64,000 nt of DNA from Poindextera sp965277425 (GCA_965277425.1 CBDICR010000005.1:248001-312000), one strand, 5' to 3'. Positions 8,619-16,689 are shown, counted from the stretch's first letter. Notes: generated from the letters alone by a model not told the origin. Numbers and translations are program-made.

Positions 8619-8963
8619 ATGCCTGAAAAAACCTTACATTGTTCGTTTTGTGGAAAGTCTCAGCACGAGGTGCAGAAGCTGGTCGCTGGGCCCGGCTCCA
8701 TTTTCATCTGCGATGAGTGCGTCGATCTGTGTAACCAGTACATCGCCGGAACGCCGCCGGACCTGTCCGGCTTTCCGCCGATGGAGACGTGGCCCACCGA
8801 GCGGCTGCTGTCGCTGCTCGGCCCGGCCAACGCAACGGTCGATGGGTACCGTGAATACCTGCAGTCGATGGTCGACATGCTGCGCACCCGAGAGATCAGC
8901 TGGGCGGCTATCGGCAAATCGCTCAGCATATCGCGGCAATCCGCTTGGGAACGGTTCACCTGA
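8619..8963 (+). CDS. small ClpX-type C4 zinc-finger protein with C-terminal helix-turn-helix
   Basis: The 114-residue protein starts with a ClpX-like zinc finger: C8, C11, C31 and C34 in LHCSFCGKSQHEVQKLVAGP and FICDECVDLC. It lacks any AAA+ ATPase domain. After a short linker and a helix (about residues 72-92), the C-terminus reads ISWAAIGKSLSISRQSAWERF (93-113), a helix-turn-helix of the kind seen in small regulators. In ClpX the finger mediates dimerisation and binding of substrates and adaptors. Here it may dimerise a small DNA-binding protein. The gene sits behind tandem palindromic operators, which suggests autoregulation, but function is unproven. Confidence 0.8.
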   Translation: MPEKTLHCSFCGKSQHEVQKLVAGPGSIFICDECVDLCNQYIAGTPPDLSGFPPMETWPTERLLSLLGPANATVDGYREYLQSMVDMLRTREISWAAIGKSLSISRQSAWERFT

Positions 8964-9001
8964 TAGGGCGACGCTTACGGCGCGCCTGTGCGTGTCGGGC
9001 G

Positions 9002-9640
9002 TCAGATCGCCGCGCTGCCGGGTTGTAGGGAGCGCCCGGGCGTGAACCGCGCCGGCCACCCCTCATCACTCTGGATGCGACCTTCGCGAACAAGCCAGTT
9101 CACGTCCGCATTAACCCGTTGTTGAACGGGAACCCCCACGACCGCGCGCGCAATCTCGACCTTGCTCAGGCCTGGCCTTCTCCTGACCACCTTTTCGATC
9201 TTCTCGGCGATGGTGAGTTCAGGATCGTCCAGCAACGACGTGTCTGACGGCTCGATCGCCATGCGCGCCGCCACCTTTAGGAATCCCGATCGAGACTTCC
9301 CAGCGAGGGCGGCGGCCGCATCAAGTTGAGCAAGCAAGGACTTGGGAAGCCAGACATTCACGCGCTCGCCCGCCTTGGGCTCCTCGGCGGCTACGAGAGC
9401 GACTGCCGCGACCACAACCTCCTGATCGACGACCAGGTCGCCTAGATCACTTGGGTCCGGAATCGTCTCCCCAGCCTCGGACATGCCCTCCAAGTGAAGC
9501 GCCAAAGCCTCCTCGGCCATGCGCACGGCTTCAGACTGCGAATTTCCAGCGGAAACACATCCATCAAGATCGGGAAAGAACACCCCAAACCCACCGTCTT
9601 CACCGCGTTCGATTACGGCCGGATAATAGACCTTCGCCAT
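9002..9640 (-). CDS. hicB: HicB-family antitoxin with extra C-terminal domain
   Basis: Residues 1-65 form a HicB domain (YYPAVIERGEDGGFGVFFPD, then GCVSAGNSQSEAVRMAEEAL). Residues about 92-132 form a ribbon-helix-helix DNA-binding unit (ERVNVWLPKSLLAQLDAAAA, then GKSRSGFLKVA). HicB antitoxins usually end there. This one continues to residue 212 with a stretch containing LTIAEKIEKVVRRR, GLSKVEIARAVVG and NADVNWLVREGRI, which resembles a winged-helix fold. It lies 9 nt downstream of hicA in the usual toxin-first order. The antitoxin should neutralise HicA and repress the operon. The codon usage is slightly less GC-rich than in neighbours, consistent with acquisition. Confidence 0.88.
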   Translation of the reverse strand: MAKVYYPAVIERGEDGGFGVFFPDLDGCVSAGNSQSEAVRMAEEALALHLEGMSEAGETIPDPSDLGDLVVDQEVVVAAVALVAAEEPKAGERVNVWLPKSLLAQLDAAAALAGKSRSGFLKVAARMAIEPSDTSLLDDPELTIAEKIEKVVRRRPGLSKVEIARAVVGVPVQQRVNADVNWLVREGRIQSDEGWPARFTPGRSLQPGSAAI

Positions 9641-9649
9641 CTCTCTCTC

Positions 9650-9841
9650 CTACCTGAGCATTATGCCAGACTTGCGCTCGATGGATTTCACGACACCGAC
9701 AGTGAGGTCTTTCGAGCCGTGAACGGGGGCGGTCACTACGTTGGGATTGGCAGGATGCTTGAACTGCCGATGCGATCCAGATTGGCGGTTCTCCAGCCAC
9801 CCGTTCGCCTCAAGAACCCTGATGACGTCCGCCGACTTCAC
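9650..9841 (-). CDS. hicA: HicA-family mRNA interferase toxin
   Basis: I place the start at the GTG at 9841, giving 63 residues, the normal HicA size. A longer frame from 9913 would add a Cys-rich leader unlike the family. The dsRBD-like fold is recognisable: SADVIRVLEANGWLENRQ, the catalytic-His segment GSHRQFKHP, and VTAPVHGSKDLTVGVVKSI. HicA cleaves mRNA and tmRNA when free of HicB. No good Shine-Dalgarno precedes the GTG, and the putative promoter lies so close that the transcript may be nearly leaderless. The gene is followed after 9 nt by hicB. Confidence 0.88.
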   Translation of the reverse strand: MKSADVIRVLEANGWLENRQSGSHRQFKHPANPNVVTAPVHGSKDLTVGVVKSIERKSGIMLR

Positions 9842-9846
9842 GCTTA

Positions 9847-9864
9847 TTGTGTAGCACGACACAA
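9847..9864. promoter_or_regulatory. palindrome upstream of hicA, probable HicB operator
   Basis: TTGTGT (9847-9852) and ACACAA (9859-9864) are perfect 6-bp arms around 6 bases, ending 6 bp before the hicA GTG. On the minus strand this is where a promoter should lie. The HicB ribbon-helix-helix would be expected to bind such a site for autoregulation; that is inference. Confidence 0.5.
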
Positions 9865-9908
9865 GAGCCCGACAAGGGCAATTGTGGGAAGCGACACACA
9901 AACAAGGA

Positions 9909-9951
9909 CGCACCGCAGACCGCGCCGACTACGCAGTCACGGCGTGCGGTG
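9909..9951. terminator. hairpin downstream of the aldehyde oxidoreductase operon
   Basis: GCACCGCA (9909-9916) pairs perfectly with TGCGGTGC (9944-9951), and an inner CGCCG/CGGCG pair extends the stem. It lies 45 bp beyond the stop of the large subunit gene and before the hicA promoter region. No T-run follows on the minus strand, so any termination would be imperfect or Rho-assisted. Confidence 0.45.
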
Positions 9952-9996
9952 CGGCTCGCCAGATGGGTATGCGCTCGCCCAACCGCTACCGCGGCG

Positions 9997-12252
9997 TCAG
10001 ATCAGCTCCGGCAGGAAGGCCAGCAGCTTGTCCGGGGTGATCGGATAGTCGCGGATGCGCGCGCCGCAGGCGTTGTAGATGGCGTTGGCCACCGCAGCGC
10101 CCGCGCCGCAAATGCCGACCTCGCCGACCCCCTTGATGCCGAGCGGATTGGCCTTGTCGTCGACCTCGTCGAGGAAATAGGCGTCCAGATCGACGATGTC
10201 GGCATGGACCGGGGCGAGGTAGCCGCCCAGGTCCTGATTGATCAGGCTGCCGTAGCGCGGATCTACCGCGTTGAACTCGGTCAGGGCCTGGCCGACGCCC
10301 CAGATCATGCCGCCGGTGATCTGGCTGCGCGCGGTCTTGGCGTTGAGGATGCGGCCGCAGGCAAAGACGCCCAGCATGCGGCGAAGACGGGCCTCGCCGG
10401 TGACCGCATTGACCCCGACCTCGACGAAATGGGCGCCGTAGGCGTGCTGGGAAAAGGTGCGCGACTCGGCGACCGGCGTGGAATCGCCAACCACCTCGAC
10501 GCCCGAGGGCGCCAGGCGCGAGACCAGGGCCTGCAGGGTTTCCGACTTGTTCGACGCGGTGATCAGGCCGTCGCGGAAATCGATCTCCTCGGGTCTGGCG
10601 CCATGGAGCGGCGAGGCCGGGTCGCCGGCGGCCATGCCGGCAAGGGTCTTGCGCATCAGCATGCCGCCCTCGTAGACCGCCGAGCCGGCGCTGGCGGCGC
10701 CGAACTGACCGCCGGAGCCGGGCGCCGGCGCGAAGCCGGAATCGCCGATCTCGACCGTCACCTGCTCGATCGGCACGCCCATGGTCTCGGCGGCGATCTG
10801 GGCGATGATGGTGTAGGAGCCGGTGCCGATGTCGGTCATGCCCTGCCGGACCATGACCCGCCCGTCGGCCTCGACCCGCATGGCCGCCTTGGCGGGAAGC
10901 AGGAAGTTGCCGCGGATGGCGGCGGCCATGCCCATGCCCACCAGCCATTCGCCGTCGCGGGTCTGGCCGGGCTTGGGATTGCGCTGGTCCCAGCCGAAGC
11001 GCTTGGCGCCGTCGGTCATGCATTCGATCAGTTGCCGCGCCGAGTGCGGATGGCCGGTCTCCGGATGCACCTCCGCCTCGTTGCGGATGCGCAGCTCGAT
11101 CGGATCGAGGCCGAGCTGTTCGGCGAGCTGGTCCATGGCGCATTCCAGGCTGAGCATGCCCGAGGCCTCGCCTGGCGCGCGCATGGCGCTGGCCACGGCG
11201 ATGTCGAGCTTGTGCAGGCTGTGGCCGGTGAGCCGGTTCGGCGCGGCGTAGAGGCCGCGGCTGAAGTTGGCGGCGCGCTCGACGAAGGGCGCGCCACGGG
11301 CGCAGTGGGTGGCCGCTTCGAGCGCAAACGCGGTCAGCCGGCCGTCGGCCGTCGCGCCCAGCCGCACCCGCTGCACCGTCGCCGGACGGTGGACGGTGGC
11401 GTTGAACATCTGCTGGCGGGTCAGCGCGATCTTGACCGGCTGGTCCAGCTCGCGCGAGGCCAAAGCCGCCATCTCCAGGTCTTCGTAGGTCGAGCCCTTG
11501 CCGCCGAAGCCGCCGCCGATATAGCGCGACAACAGATGCACCTTGTTGCGCGGGATCTGCAGCGTCTCGGCCAAGAGGTGCTGCGGCGGCTTGATCATCT
11601 GCACCGAGGTGTGGACCGTCACCGCCCCGTCCGCCCACCAGGCGGTGGTGGCGCAGGGCTCCATCTGGCAGTGGTTCTCGATCGGGGTCGAATAGGTCTC
11701 GTCGAGCTGGATCGGGGCCATGGCGAAGGCGGCCTCGAAATCGCCGACGCGGGATTCGCCGTCGACCGGCTCGCCCTGGACCGGATCGAACACATAGTCG
11801 CCGGGCGTCGCCTCATAGGTGACGACGATCAGCTCGGCGGCGGCTTGCGCATTCTCCAGAGTGTCGGCGGCGACGAAGGCGACCGGCTGGCCGAAGAAGC
11901 GGACGTCTGCCTCGGCGAACACCGGCTTGGCCCCGGACTGACTGCCGACATAGGAGCGCGCGCCCGTCTCGGGCTGGTTTTCGGGGCGATTGAAGGCGTG
12001 CCAGACCAGCTTGACGCCGGGCGCGGCGCGGGCGGCGGCGTCATCGACGGCGGTGACGCGGCCGCAGCCGATCTCGGCGCCGATCACCACGCCATAGACC
12101 GGCGGCGAGGGAGTCTCGACCTCGTAGGCATAGGGCGCGGTTCCGCTCACCTTCAGCGGGCCCTCGTAGCGGTCGACGGCGCGGCCGATGATGCCGGAGC
12201 GGTTGCGGCTGATCGGGTTTGGCGCGGCGTAGTCGGCGAGCGTGGTGGACAT
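9997..12252 (-). CDS. paoC: molybdenum aldehyde/xanthine oxidoreductase, large Moco-binding subunit (PaoC-like)
   Basis: The 751-residue protein is the catalytic molybdopterin subunit of the xanthine oxidase family. It begins GRAVDRYEGPLKVSGTAPYAYE, contains the Moco loops GGGFGGKG (about 250) and RAPGEASG (about 360), and ends with GVGEVGICGAG, whose Glu (about residue 710) is the expected catalytic base. It should oxidise aldehydes or N-heterocycles with water as oxygen donor. The ATG overlaps the stop of the FAD subunit gene (ATGA). No molybdenum-cofactor insertion chaperone (XdhC/PaoD) lies nearby. Substrate is unknown; aromatic aldehydes are the PaoABC precedent. Confidence 0.93.
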   Translation of the reverse strand: MSTTLADYAAPNPISRNRSGIIGRAVDRYEGPLKVSGTAPYAYEVETPSPPVYGVVIGAEIGCGRVTAVDDAAARAAPGVKLVWHAFNRPENQPETGARSYVGSQSGAKPVFAEADVRFFGQPVAFVAADTLENAQAAAELIVVTYEATPGDYVFDPVQGEPVDGESRVGDFEAAFAMAPIQLDETYSTPIENHCQMEPCATTAWWADGAVTVHTSVQMIKPPQHLLAETLQIPRNKVHLLSRYIGGGFGGKGSTYEDLEMAALASRELDQPVKIALTRQQMFNATVHRPATVQRVRLGATADGRLTAFALEAATHCARGAPFVERAANFSRGLYAAPNRLTGHSLHKLDIAVASAMRAPGEASGMLSLECAMDQLAEQLGLDPIELRIRNEAEVHPETGHPHSARQLIECMTDGAKRFGWDQRNPKPGQTRDGEWLVGMGMAAAIRGNFLLPAKAAMRVEADGRVMVRQGMTDIGTGSYTIIAQIAAETMGVPIEQVTVEIGDSGFAPAPGSGGQFGAASAGSAVYEGGMLMRKTLAGMAAGDPASPLHGARPEEIDFRDGLITASNKSETLQALVSRLAPSGVEVVGDSTPVAESRTFSQHAYGAHFVEVGVNAVTGEARLRRMLGVFACGRILNAKTARSQITGGMIWGVGQALTEFNAVDPRYGSLINQDLGGYLAPVHADIVDLDAYFLDEVDDKANPLGIKGVGEVGICGAGAAVANAIYNACGARIRDYPITPDKLLAFLPELI

Positions 12253-13193
12253 CAGCCTTGAGCATCCTGAATGACCGCGGTCATCAGCCGGCGGGTCAGA
12301 TTGATCTTGAAATCGTTGCCGCCATTGCCGTGGGCCTCGGCCAGCTCGACCTCGGCGGCGGCCATCGGCGGCGCGCCGGCCTTCAGCGCGGCCTCGGCCT
12401 TGTACGCCCGCCAGGGCTTCAGCGCCACCGCGCCCAGGGCGATGCGGTCTCCGGCCATGGCGACGCTGGCCAGGCCCGAGGCGTAGGAGGCGCGATCGCG
12501 CACCTTGCGATAGGCCTGCGCGCCGGGCGGCGGCGGCGGCAGGATGACGGTTGTGATCAGCTCGCCGACAGCCAGGTTGGTCTCCACCTGCGGCGTCTTA
12601 CCGGGCAGCCGGTGCAGGTCGTCGACGGCGATCGTGCGCCGCGTTCCGTCCGGCGCCACCGTCTCGACCGCGGCCTCGAGCGCGCTCAACGCCACGGCCA
12701 TGTCGGAGGGGTGGGTGGCGATGCAGGCCTCGCTGGCGCCCAGGATGGCGCTCATGCGGTTGAGGCCGCCGATGGCCGCACAGCCCGCGCCTGGCTGGCG
12801 CTTATTGCAGGGCTTGGCGGTGTCGTAGAAATAGGCGCAGCGCGTGCGCTGCAAGAGGTTGCCGCCGACGGTGGCCTTGTTGCGCAGCTGCGGCGAGGCG
12901 CCGGAGAGCAGCGCTTCGACCAACACCGGATAGGACCGGCGCACGCGGGCGTCGGCGGCGACGGCGCTGTTGGTGGCCATGGCGCCGATGCGTAAGGCCC
13001 CGTCCGCGCCGTCCTCGATCCTGGCCAGCGGCAGGCGCCCGACATCGATGAGGTGGGCGGGTTGCTCGATGTCGAGCTTCATCAGGTCGAGCAGGTTGGT
13101 GCCGCCGGCGAGGAAACGCGCGCCGGGCGTTTGCGCCGCCGCCCTGGCCGCCGCGGCCGGATCGGCCGCGCGTTCGTAGGTGAAGGGCTTCAT
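12252..13193 (-). CDS. paoB: aldehyde oxidoreductase FAD-binding subunit with predicted [4Fe-4S] site (PaoB-like)
   Basis: The start at 13193 overlaps the stop of the small subunit gene (ATGA); the open frame extends further upstream but that part is a shadow of the neighbour. The 313-residue protein opens MKPFTYERAADP, binds FAD through ARFLAGGTNLLDLMK, and has the family's NSAVAADARVRRSYPVLVEAL. About residues 118-137 read CAYFYDTAKPCNKRQPGAGC. This Cys-containing insertion is typical of PaoB and related subunits that hold an additional [4Fe-4S] cluster between flavin and the [2Fe-2S] centres. The protein relays electrons from the small subunit to its acceptor. Confidence 0.92.
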   Translation of the reverse strand: MKPFTYERAADPAAAARAAAQTPGARFLAGGTNLLDLMKLDIEQPAHLIDVGRLPLARIEDGADGALRIGAMATNSAVAADARVRRSYPVLVEALLSGASPQLRNKATVGGNLLQRTRCAYFYDTAKPCNKRQPGAGCAAIGGLNRMSAILGASEACIATHPSDMAVALSALEAAVETVAPDGTRRTIAVDDLHRLPGKTPQVETNLAVGELITTVILPPPPPGAQAYRKVRDRASYASGLASVAMAGDRIALGAVALKPWRAYKAEAALKAGAPPMAAAEVELAEAHGNGGNDFKINLTRRLMTAVIQDAQG

Positions 13194-13729
13194 GCGGCAG
13201 CTCCCGCCACGTCGCGAATGGCGTCGAGGATCTGTGGATAGGCCGAGCAGCGACAGATGTTGCCGCTCATCCGCTCGCGGATTTCCGCGTCGGTCAGGCT
13301 GACCTCGTTGGCGGTCAGGTCGCCGGTCGCCGCGCTGGGCCAGCCCCTGGCAACCTCGTCCAGCATGCCGGTGGCCGAGCAGATCTGGCCGGGCGTGCAA
13401 TAGCCGCACTGAAAGGCGTCGCGATCGAGGAAGGCGACCTGCAGGTCGCTGAGGTCCGCAGGCGTTCCCAGCCCCTCGATGGTGACGATCTCGTCGCCCT
13501 GGTGCATCACCGCCAGCGACAGGCAGGCATTGATGCGCACGCCGTTCACCAGAACCGTGCAGGCGCCGCACTGGCCGTGGTCGCAGCCCTTTTTCGTGCC
13601 CTTCAGGTCGAGGTGCTCGCGCAAGGCGTCGAGCAGGGTGGTGCGCAGATCCAGGTCGAGCGCTCGGGCGGCGCCGTTGACGGTGAAGGTGATCGATGCG
13701 GCGTTCGCCGCCGCGGTCGTGGAAGCCAT
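13190..13729 (-). CDS. paoA: aldehyde oxidoreductase [2Fe-2S] subunit (PaoA-like)
   Basis: I choose the ATG at 13729 (MASTTAAANAASITFTVNG), giving 179 residues. A longer frame from 13861 would add 44 residues with no family resemblance. The plant-type ferredoxin cluster is GCDHGQCGACTVLVNG (about 48-63), and the second cluster ligands lie in CGYCTPGQ (about 108-115) and NICRCSAYP (about 156-164). E. coli PaoA has a twin-arginine signal that exports the whole complex. None is visible here, so this enzyme is probably cytoplasmic. It is the first gene of the small-FAD-large operon and is divergent from the ribosomal protection gene. Confidence 0.92.
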   Translation of the reverse strand: MASTTAAANAASITFTVNGAARALDLDLRTTLLDALREHLDLKGTKKGCDHGQCGACTVLVNGVRINACLSLAVMHQGDEIVTIEGLGTPADLSDLQVAFLDRDAFQCGYCTPGQICSATGMLDEVARGWPSAATGDLTANEVSLTDAEIRERMSGNICRCSAYPQILDAIRDVAGAAA

Positions 13730-13882
13730 GCGTTTGGGTGTCTCTTCAGGCGGCCGCGAACGGGACGGCCCACCTATCATCCAGCCATCGCCGCTGAAGG
13801 ACAAGCGCGCACCCCACAATTCGATTGCCCTCAGGATCGGACCGCGTTGTACTCGCCGCATCGATCCGCCCAGGAGGGCTCA

Positions 13883-13996
13883 ATGCGCCAACGCTTCATG
13901 ACCATCGAAACGGGACTGACCCATCGAGAGGACATGAGGCCTTATGCGCATTTTGAACCTGGGGATCTTGGCGCACGTCGACGCCGGAAAGACTAG
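13883..13996 (+). CDS. short upstream ORF overlapping the ribosomal protection gene (candidate leader peptide)
   Basis: A 37-codon ORF (MRQRFMTIETGL, ending GARRRRKD) begins at an ATG 5 nt after AGGAGG (13872-13877), the best ribosome-binding site in this gap. It overlaps the start of the ribosomal protection gene (13944) in another frame by 53 bp. The downstream ATG has only a weak AGG before it. Ribosomes leaving or stalling on this ORF could therefore control initiation downstream. It resembles no protein family I know, and it may be regulatory rather than encode a functional peptide. Confidence 0.4.
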   Translation: MRQRFMTIETGLTHREDMRPYAHFEPGDLGARRRRKD

Positions 13997-15890
13997 CCTT
14001 ACCGAACGGCTGCTCTACGACGCCGGCGTCATCGCGACGATCGGCAGCGTCGATGACGGCTCGACCCAGACCGACAGCCTGGCGCTCGAGCGCCAGCGCG
14101 GCATCACCATAAAATCGGCCGTCGCATCGTTCGTCGCGGACGACGTCACGATCAACCTGATCGACACCCCCGGCCACCCGGACTTCATCGCCGAGGTCGA
14201 GCGGGTGCTGAACGTGCTCGACGGCGCGGTGCTGGTCGTCTCGGCCGTGGAAGGCGTGCAGGCGCAGACCCGCATCCTGATGCGGACCTTGCAGCGGTTG
14301 CGCATCCCCACCCTGATCTTCGTCAACAAGATCGATCGCGGCGGCGCGCAGTACGACAGCCTGCTGCGCGCCATCGCCGACAAGCTGACGCCGGCGATCG
14401 TCGCCATGGGATCGACGCACGACCTTGGCGCGCGCAACGCCGGCTTCACGCCGTTCGACGCGGCGGACCTCGCGTTCAAGGCGAGGCTCGCCGAGGCGCT
14501 GGCCGATCACGACGAGGCGATCCTGACTGCCTATGTCGGGGGCGAAACCGCCGTGTCGAACCACCAGCTGCGCAAGGCGCTGGCGGCGCAGACCGGCCGG
14601 GCGCTGGTCCATCCCGTCTTCTTCGGCTCGGCGATCACCGGCGCCGGCGTGGAGGCGCTGACCGCCGCGATCACCGCCTTGCTGCCCGCATCCGAGGGCG
14701 ACGCCGACGGGCCGGTTTGCGGCGCCGTGTTCAAGGTCGAGCGAGGCCTGGCCGGCGAGAAGATCGCCTTCGTCCGCATGTTCACCGGGACCGTGCGGGC
14801 GCGGGAGCGGCTTGAATTCGGCCGGGGCAAGGCGGCCAAGGTCACCGCCATCGGCGTCTTCGACGGCGGCGCGGCAGCGCCGAGGCCCTCGGTCGCCGCG
14901 GGCCAGATCGGCAAGCTCTGGGGCCTCGGCGACATCCAGATCGGCGATTGCGTCGGCGCGCCACGCACGCCCGCCGAGGCGCATCACTTCGCGCCGCCGA
15001 TCCTGGAGACGGTCGTGCTGCCCCGCCACGCCCCAGACCGCGGCGCCCTGCTCGGCGCGCTGGCCCAACTGGCCGAACAGGACCCGCTGATCGACCTGCG
15101 CCAGGACGATGTCCGCCAGGAGATCTATCTGGCCCTCTACGGCGAGGTGCAGAAGGAGGTGATCCGCGAGACCCTGGCGACCGACTTCGGCATAGAGGTC
15201 GAATTCCGCGAAACCACGCCGATCTGCATCGAGCGGCCGATAGGAACCGGCGCGGCCGTCGAACGGGCGCCGCGGCCGTTCATCGCGACGGTGGGTTTGA
15301 GGATCGATCCAGCGCCGATCGGTTCCGGTGTGGCGTTCCAGTTGGAGGTGGAGTTCGGGTCGTTGCCACTGGCCTTCCACAAGGCGGTCGACGAGAGCGT
15401 GCACGAGACGCTGCGGCAAGGTCTTTATGGCTGGCCTGTGACAGACTGTACGGTCTCGATGACGCAGGCCATCCGCTACCGGGATTTCGCCACGAGCACA
15501 CCCGCCGACCATCGCAACCTGACGCCGCTGGTGCTGATGAGCGCACTGAGGCACGCCGGCACGGTAGTGTGCGAGCCGATCCATCGCTTTTGCCTCGACA
15601 TCCCAGCCGACACGCTCGGATCGATATTGCCGTTGCTAGCGCGGCTGGGAGCCGGCGCGCAGACACCCATGGTACGCGCGTCATCCTGCCTTTTGGAGGG
15701 CGACATCAGGGCGGCCCGCGTGCATGAACTGCAACAGGCCTTGCCCGGCGTGAGCCGCGGCGAGGGCGTGCTGGAAGCGGCCTTCGACCACTATCGGCCG
15801 ATCCGCGGCGCCTTCCCGACTCGGCCGCGGACGGACCACAATCCGCTCAATCGCAAAGAATACCTGCTGTACGTCGCGCGGCGGGGCTAA
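13944..15890 (+). CDS. TetM/OtrA-type ribosomal protection protein (EF-G-like GTPase)
   Basis: The 648-residue protein has the EF-G layout and length of the tetracycline ribosomal protection family. The G1 loop is AHVDAGKTS (10-18), G2 is RGITIKSA, G3 is DTPGHPDF (74-81) and G4 is NKID (128-131). Domain IV/V contains STPADHRNLTPLVLMSALRHAG, closely matching the Tet(M)-type segment, here split as STPADHRNL and TPLVLMSALRHAG. These proteins use GTP to dislodge tetracycline from the 30S subunit. It stands alone in an ordinary chromosomal setting, so it could be an intrinsic resistance gene or a paralogue with another role. Its start overlaps a short upstream ORF. Confidence 0.9.
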   Translation: MRILNLGILAHVDAGKTSLTERLLYDAGVIATIGSVDDGSTQTDSLALERQRGITIKSAVASFVADDVTINLIDTPGHPDFIAEVERVLNVLDGAVLVVSAVEGVQAQTRILMRTLQRLRIPTLIFVNKIDRGGAQYDSLLRAIADKLTPAIVAMGSTHDLGARNAGFTPFDAADLAFKARLAEALADHDEAILTAYVGGETAVSNHQLRKALAAQTGRALVHPVFFGSAITGAGVEALTAAITALLPASEGDADGPVCGAVFKVERGLAGEKIAFVRMFTGTVRARERLEFGRGKAAKVTAIGVFDGGAAAPRPSVAAGQIGKLWGLGDIQIGDCVGAPRTPAEAHHFAPPILETVVLPRHAPDRGALLGALAQLAEQDPLIDLRQDDVRQEIYLALYGEVQKEVIRETLATDFGIEVEFRETTPICIERPIGTGAAVERAPRPFIATVGLRIDPAPIGSGVAFQLEVEFGSLPLAFHKAVDESVHETLRQGLYGWPVTDCTVSMTQAIRYRDFATSTPADHRNLTPLVLMSALRHAGTVVCEPIHRFCLDIPADTLGSILPLLARLGAGAQTPMVRASSCLLEGDIRAARVHELQQALPGVSRGEGVLEAAFDHYRPIRGAFPTRPRTDHNPLNRKEYLLYVARRG

Positions 15891-15924
15891 CGGATCCACA
15901 AACGGAAAAACAGCTTCAACTTCG

Positions 15925-16689
15925 ATGGAAACCTCAGACCTTCTCGGGCTTTACGACGCCGAAGTCAGGGCGCGGCCCCGGGTTTTGCCTGGGTTTGCGA
16001 TTGAACGGTTCGATGACGTGCTGGTGCTCGTCGGGCTCTTCAACTTTGTCTGCCATTGGAATTTTTCCGCCGAAAACGCAGCGGATGTGGTCTCCAAGGT
16101 AGCTGATCGCTATCGGGACAGCGCCGAAGAGTTGATGTGGGACGTCTACGGGCACGACCACCCACAGCGCATGAGCGATCATTTGACAGCCGCCGGGTTC
16201 GTGGAGGAGCACAGATCGACGCTGATGATGATGGACTTGGCAGACGCCACCCCAGCCATGCCAACCGAGGTTGGCGTACGCCGTGTCGCCGATCACGCCG
16301 CGCTCCACGACTTCGTGCGTGTGTCAGCCGAGGCGTTCGGGAAACAGGCCGACTGGCAGTTTGACGCCTATGCCGCCCACCTCGATTCCGGCGAAGACAT
16401 GCTCTTCAACGCTTATATGGATGGTGAAGTCGCCGGATCATCGAGACTTGAAATAACGCCAGGCTGTCCGTTCGCCGGCCTGTTTGGGGGCGCGGTGTCT
16501 CCCCGCTTCCGAGGCCGCGGCCTCTATCGGGCGATGGTCGCGGCCCGCGCCGCGGAAGCAAAGGCTCGCGGCGCCCGATACCTCAGCACGGGTGCGCAGG
16601 AGACGAGTCGGCCCATCCTGGCGCGCCTCGGTTTCGCGCCCCTCACCACCATCACACGGTGGGTGCTGCCCTCCGCGCGCAAAGCTTGA
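15925..16689 (+). CDS. GNAT family N-acetyltransferase
   Basis: The 254-residue protein has a C-terminal GNAT fold. The acetyl-CoA binding motif A is GAVSPRFRGRGLYRAMVAAR (about 190-209), with R-G-R-G as the pyrophosphate loop, and the closing strand is RYLSTGAQETSRPILARLGF. The N-terminal 110 residues look like a divergent first GNAT-like half. The substrate is unknown. It follows the ribosomal protection gene by 34 bp on the same strand, so it might be co-transcribed. No strong Shine-Dalgarno is visible before the ATG. Confidence 0.85.
   Translation: METSDLLGLYDAEVRARPRVLPGFAIERFDDVLVLVGLFNFVCHWNFSAENAADVVSKVADRYRDSAEELMWDVYGHDHPQRMSDHLTAAGFVEEHRSTLMMMDLADATPAMPTEVGVRRVADHAALHDFVRVSAEAFGKQADWQFDAYAAHLDSGEDMLFNAYMDGEVAGSSRLEITPGCPFAGLFGGAVSPRFRGRGLYRAMVAARAAEAKARGARYLSTGAQETSRPILARLGFAPLTTITRWVLPSARKA

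Noticed and set aside
8569..9864. A mobile island containing the zinc-finger gene and hicAB
   Set aside because: No integrase, flanking repeats or attachment site were seen. Only slightly lower GC and the toxin-antitoxin genes hint at transfer.
9847..12261. An 804-codon open frame on the plus strand opposite the aldehyde oxidoreductase large subunit gene
   Set aside because: It lies almost wholly on the other strand of a gene with clear motifs, is rich in Arg, Gly, Ala and Asp as expected of a high-GC shadow, and has no family features.
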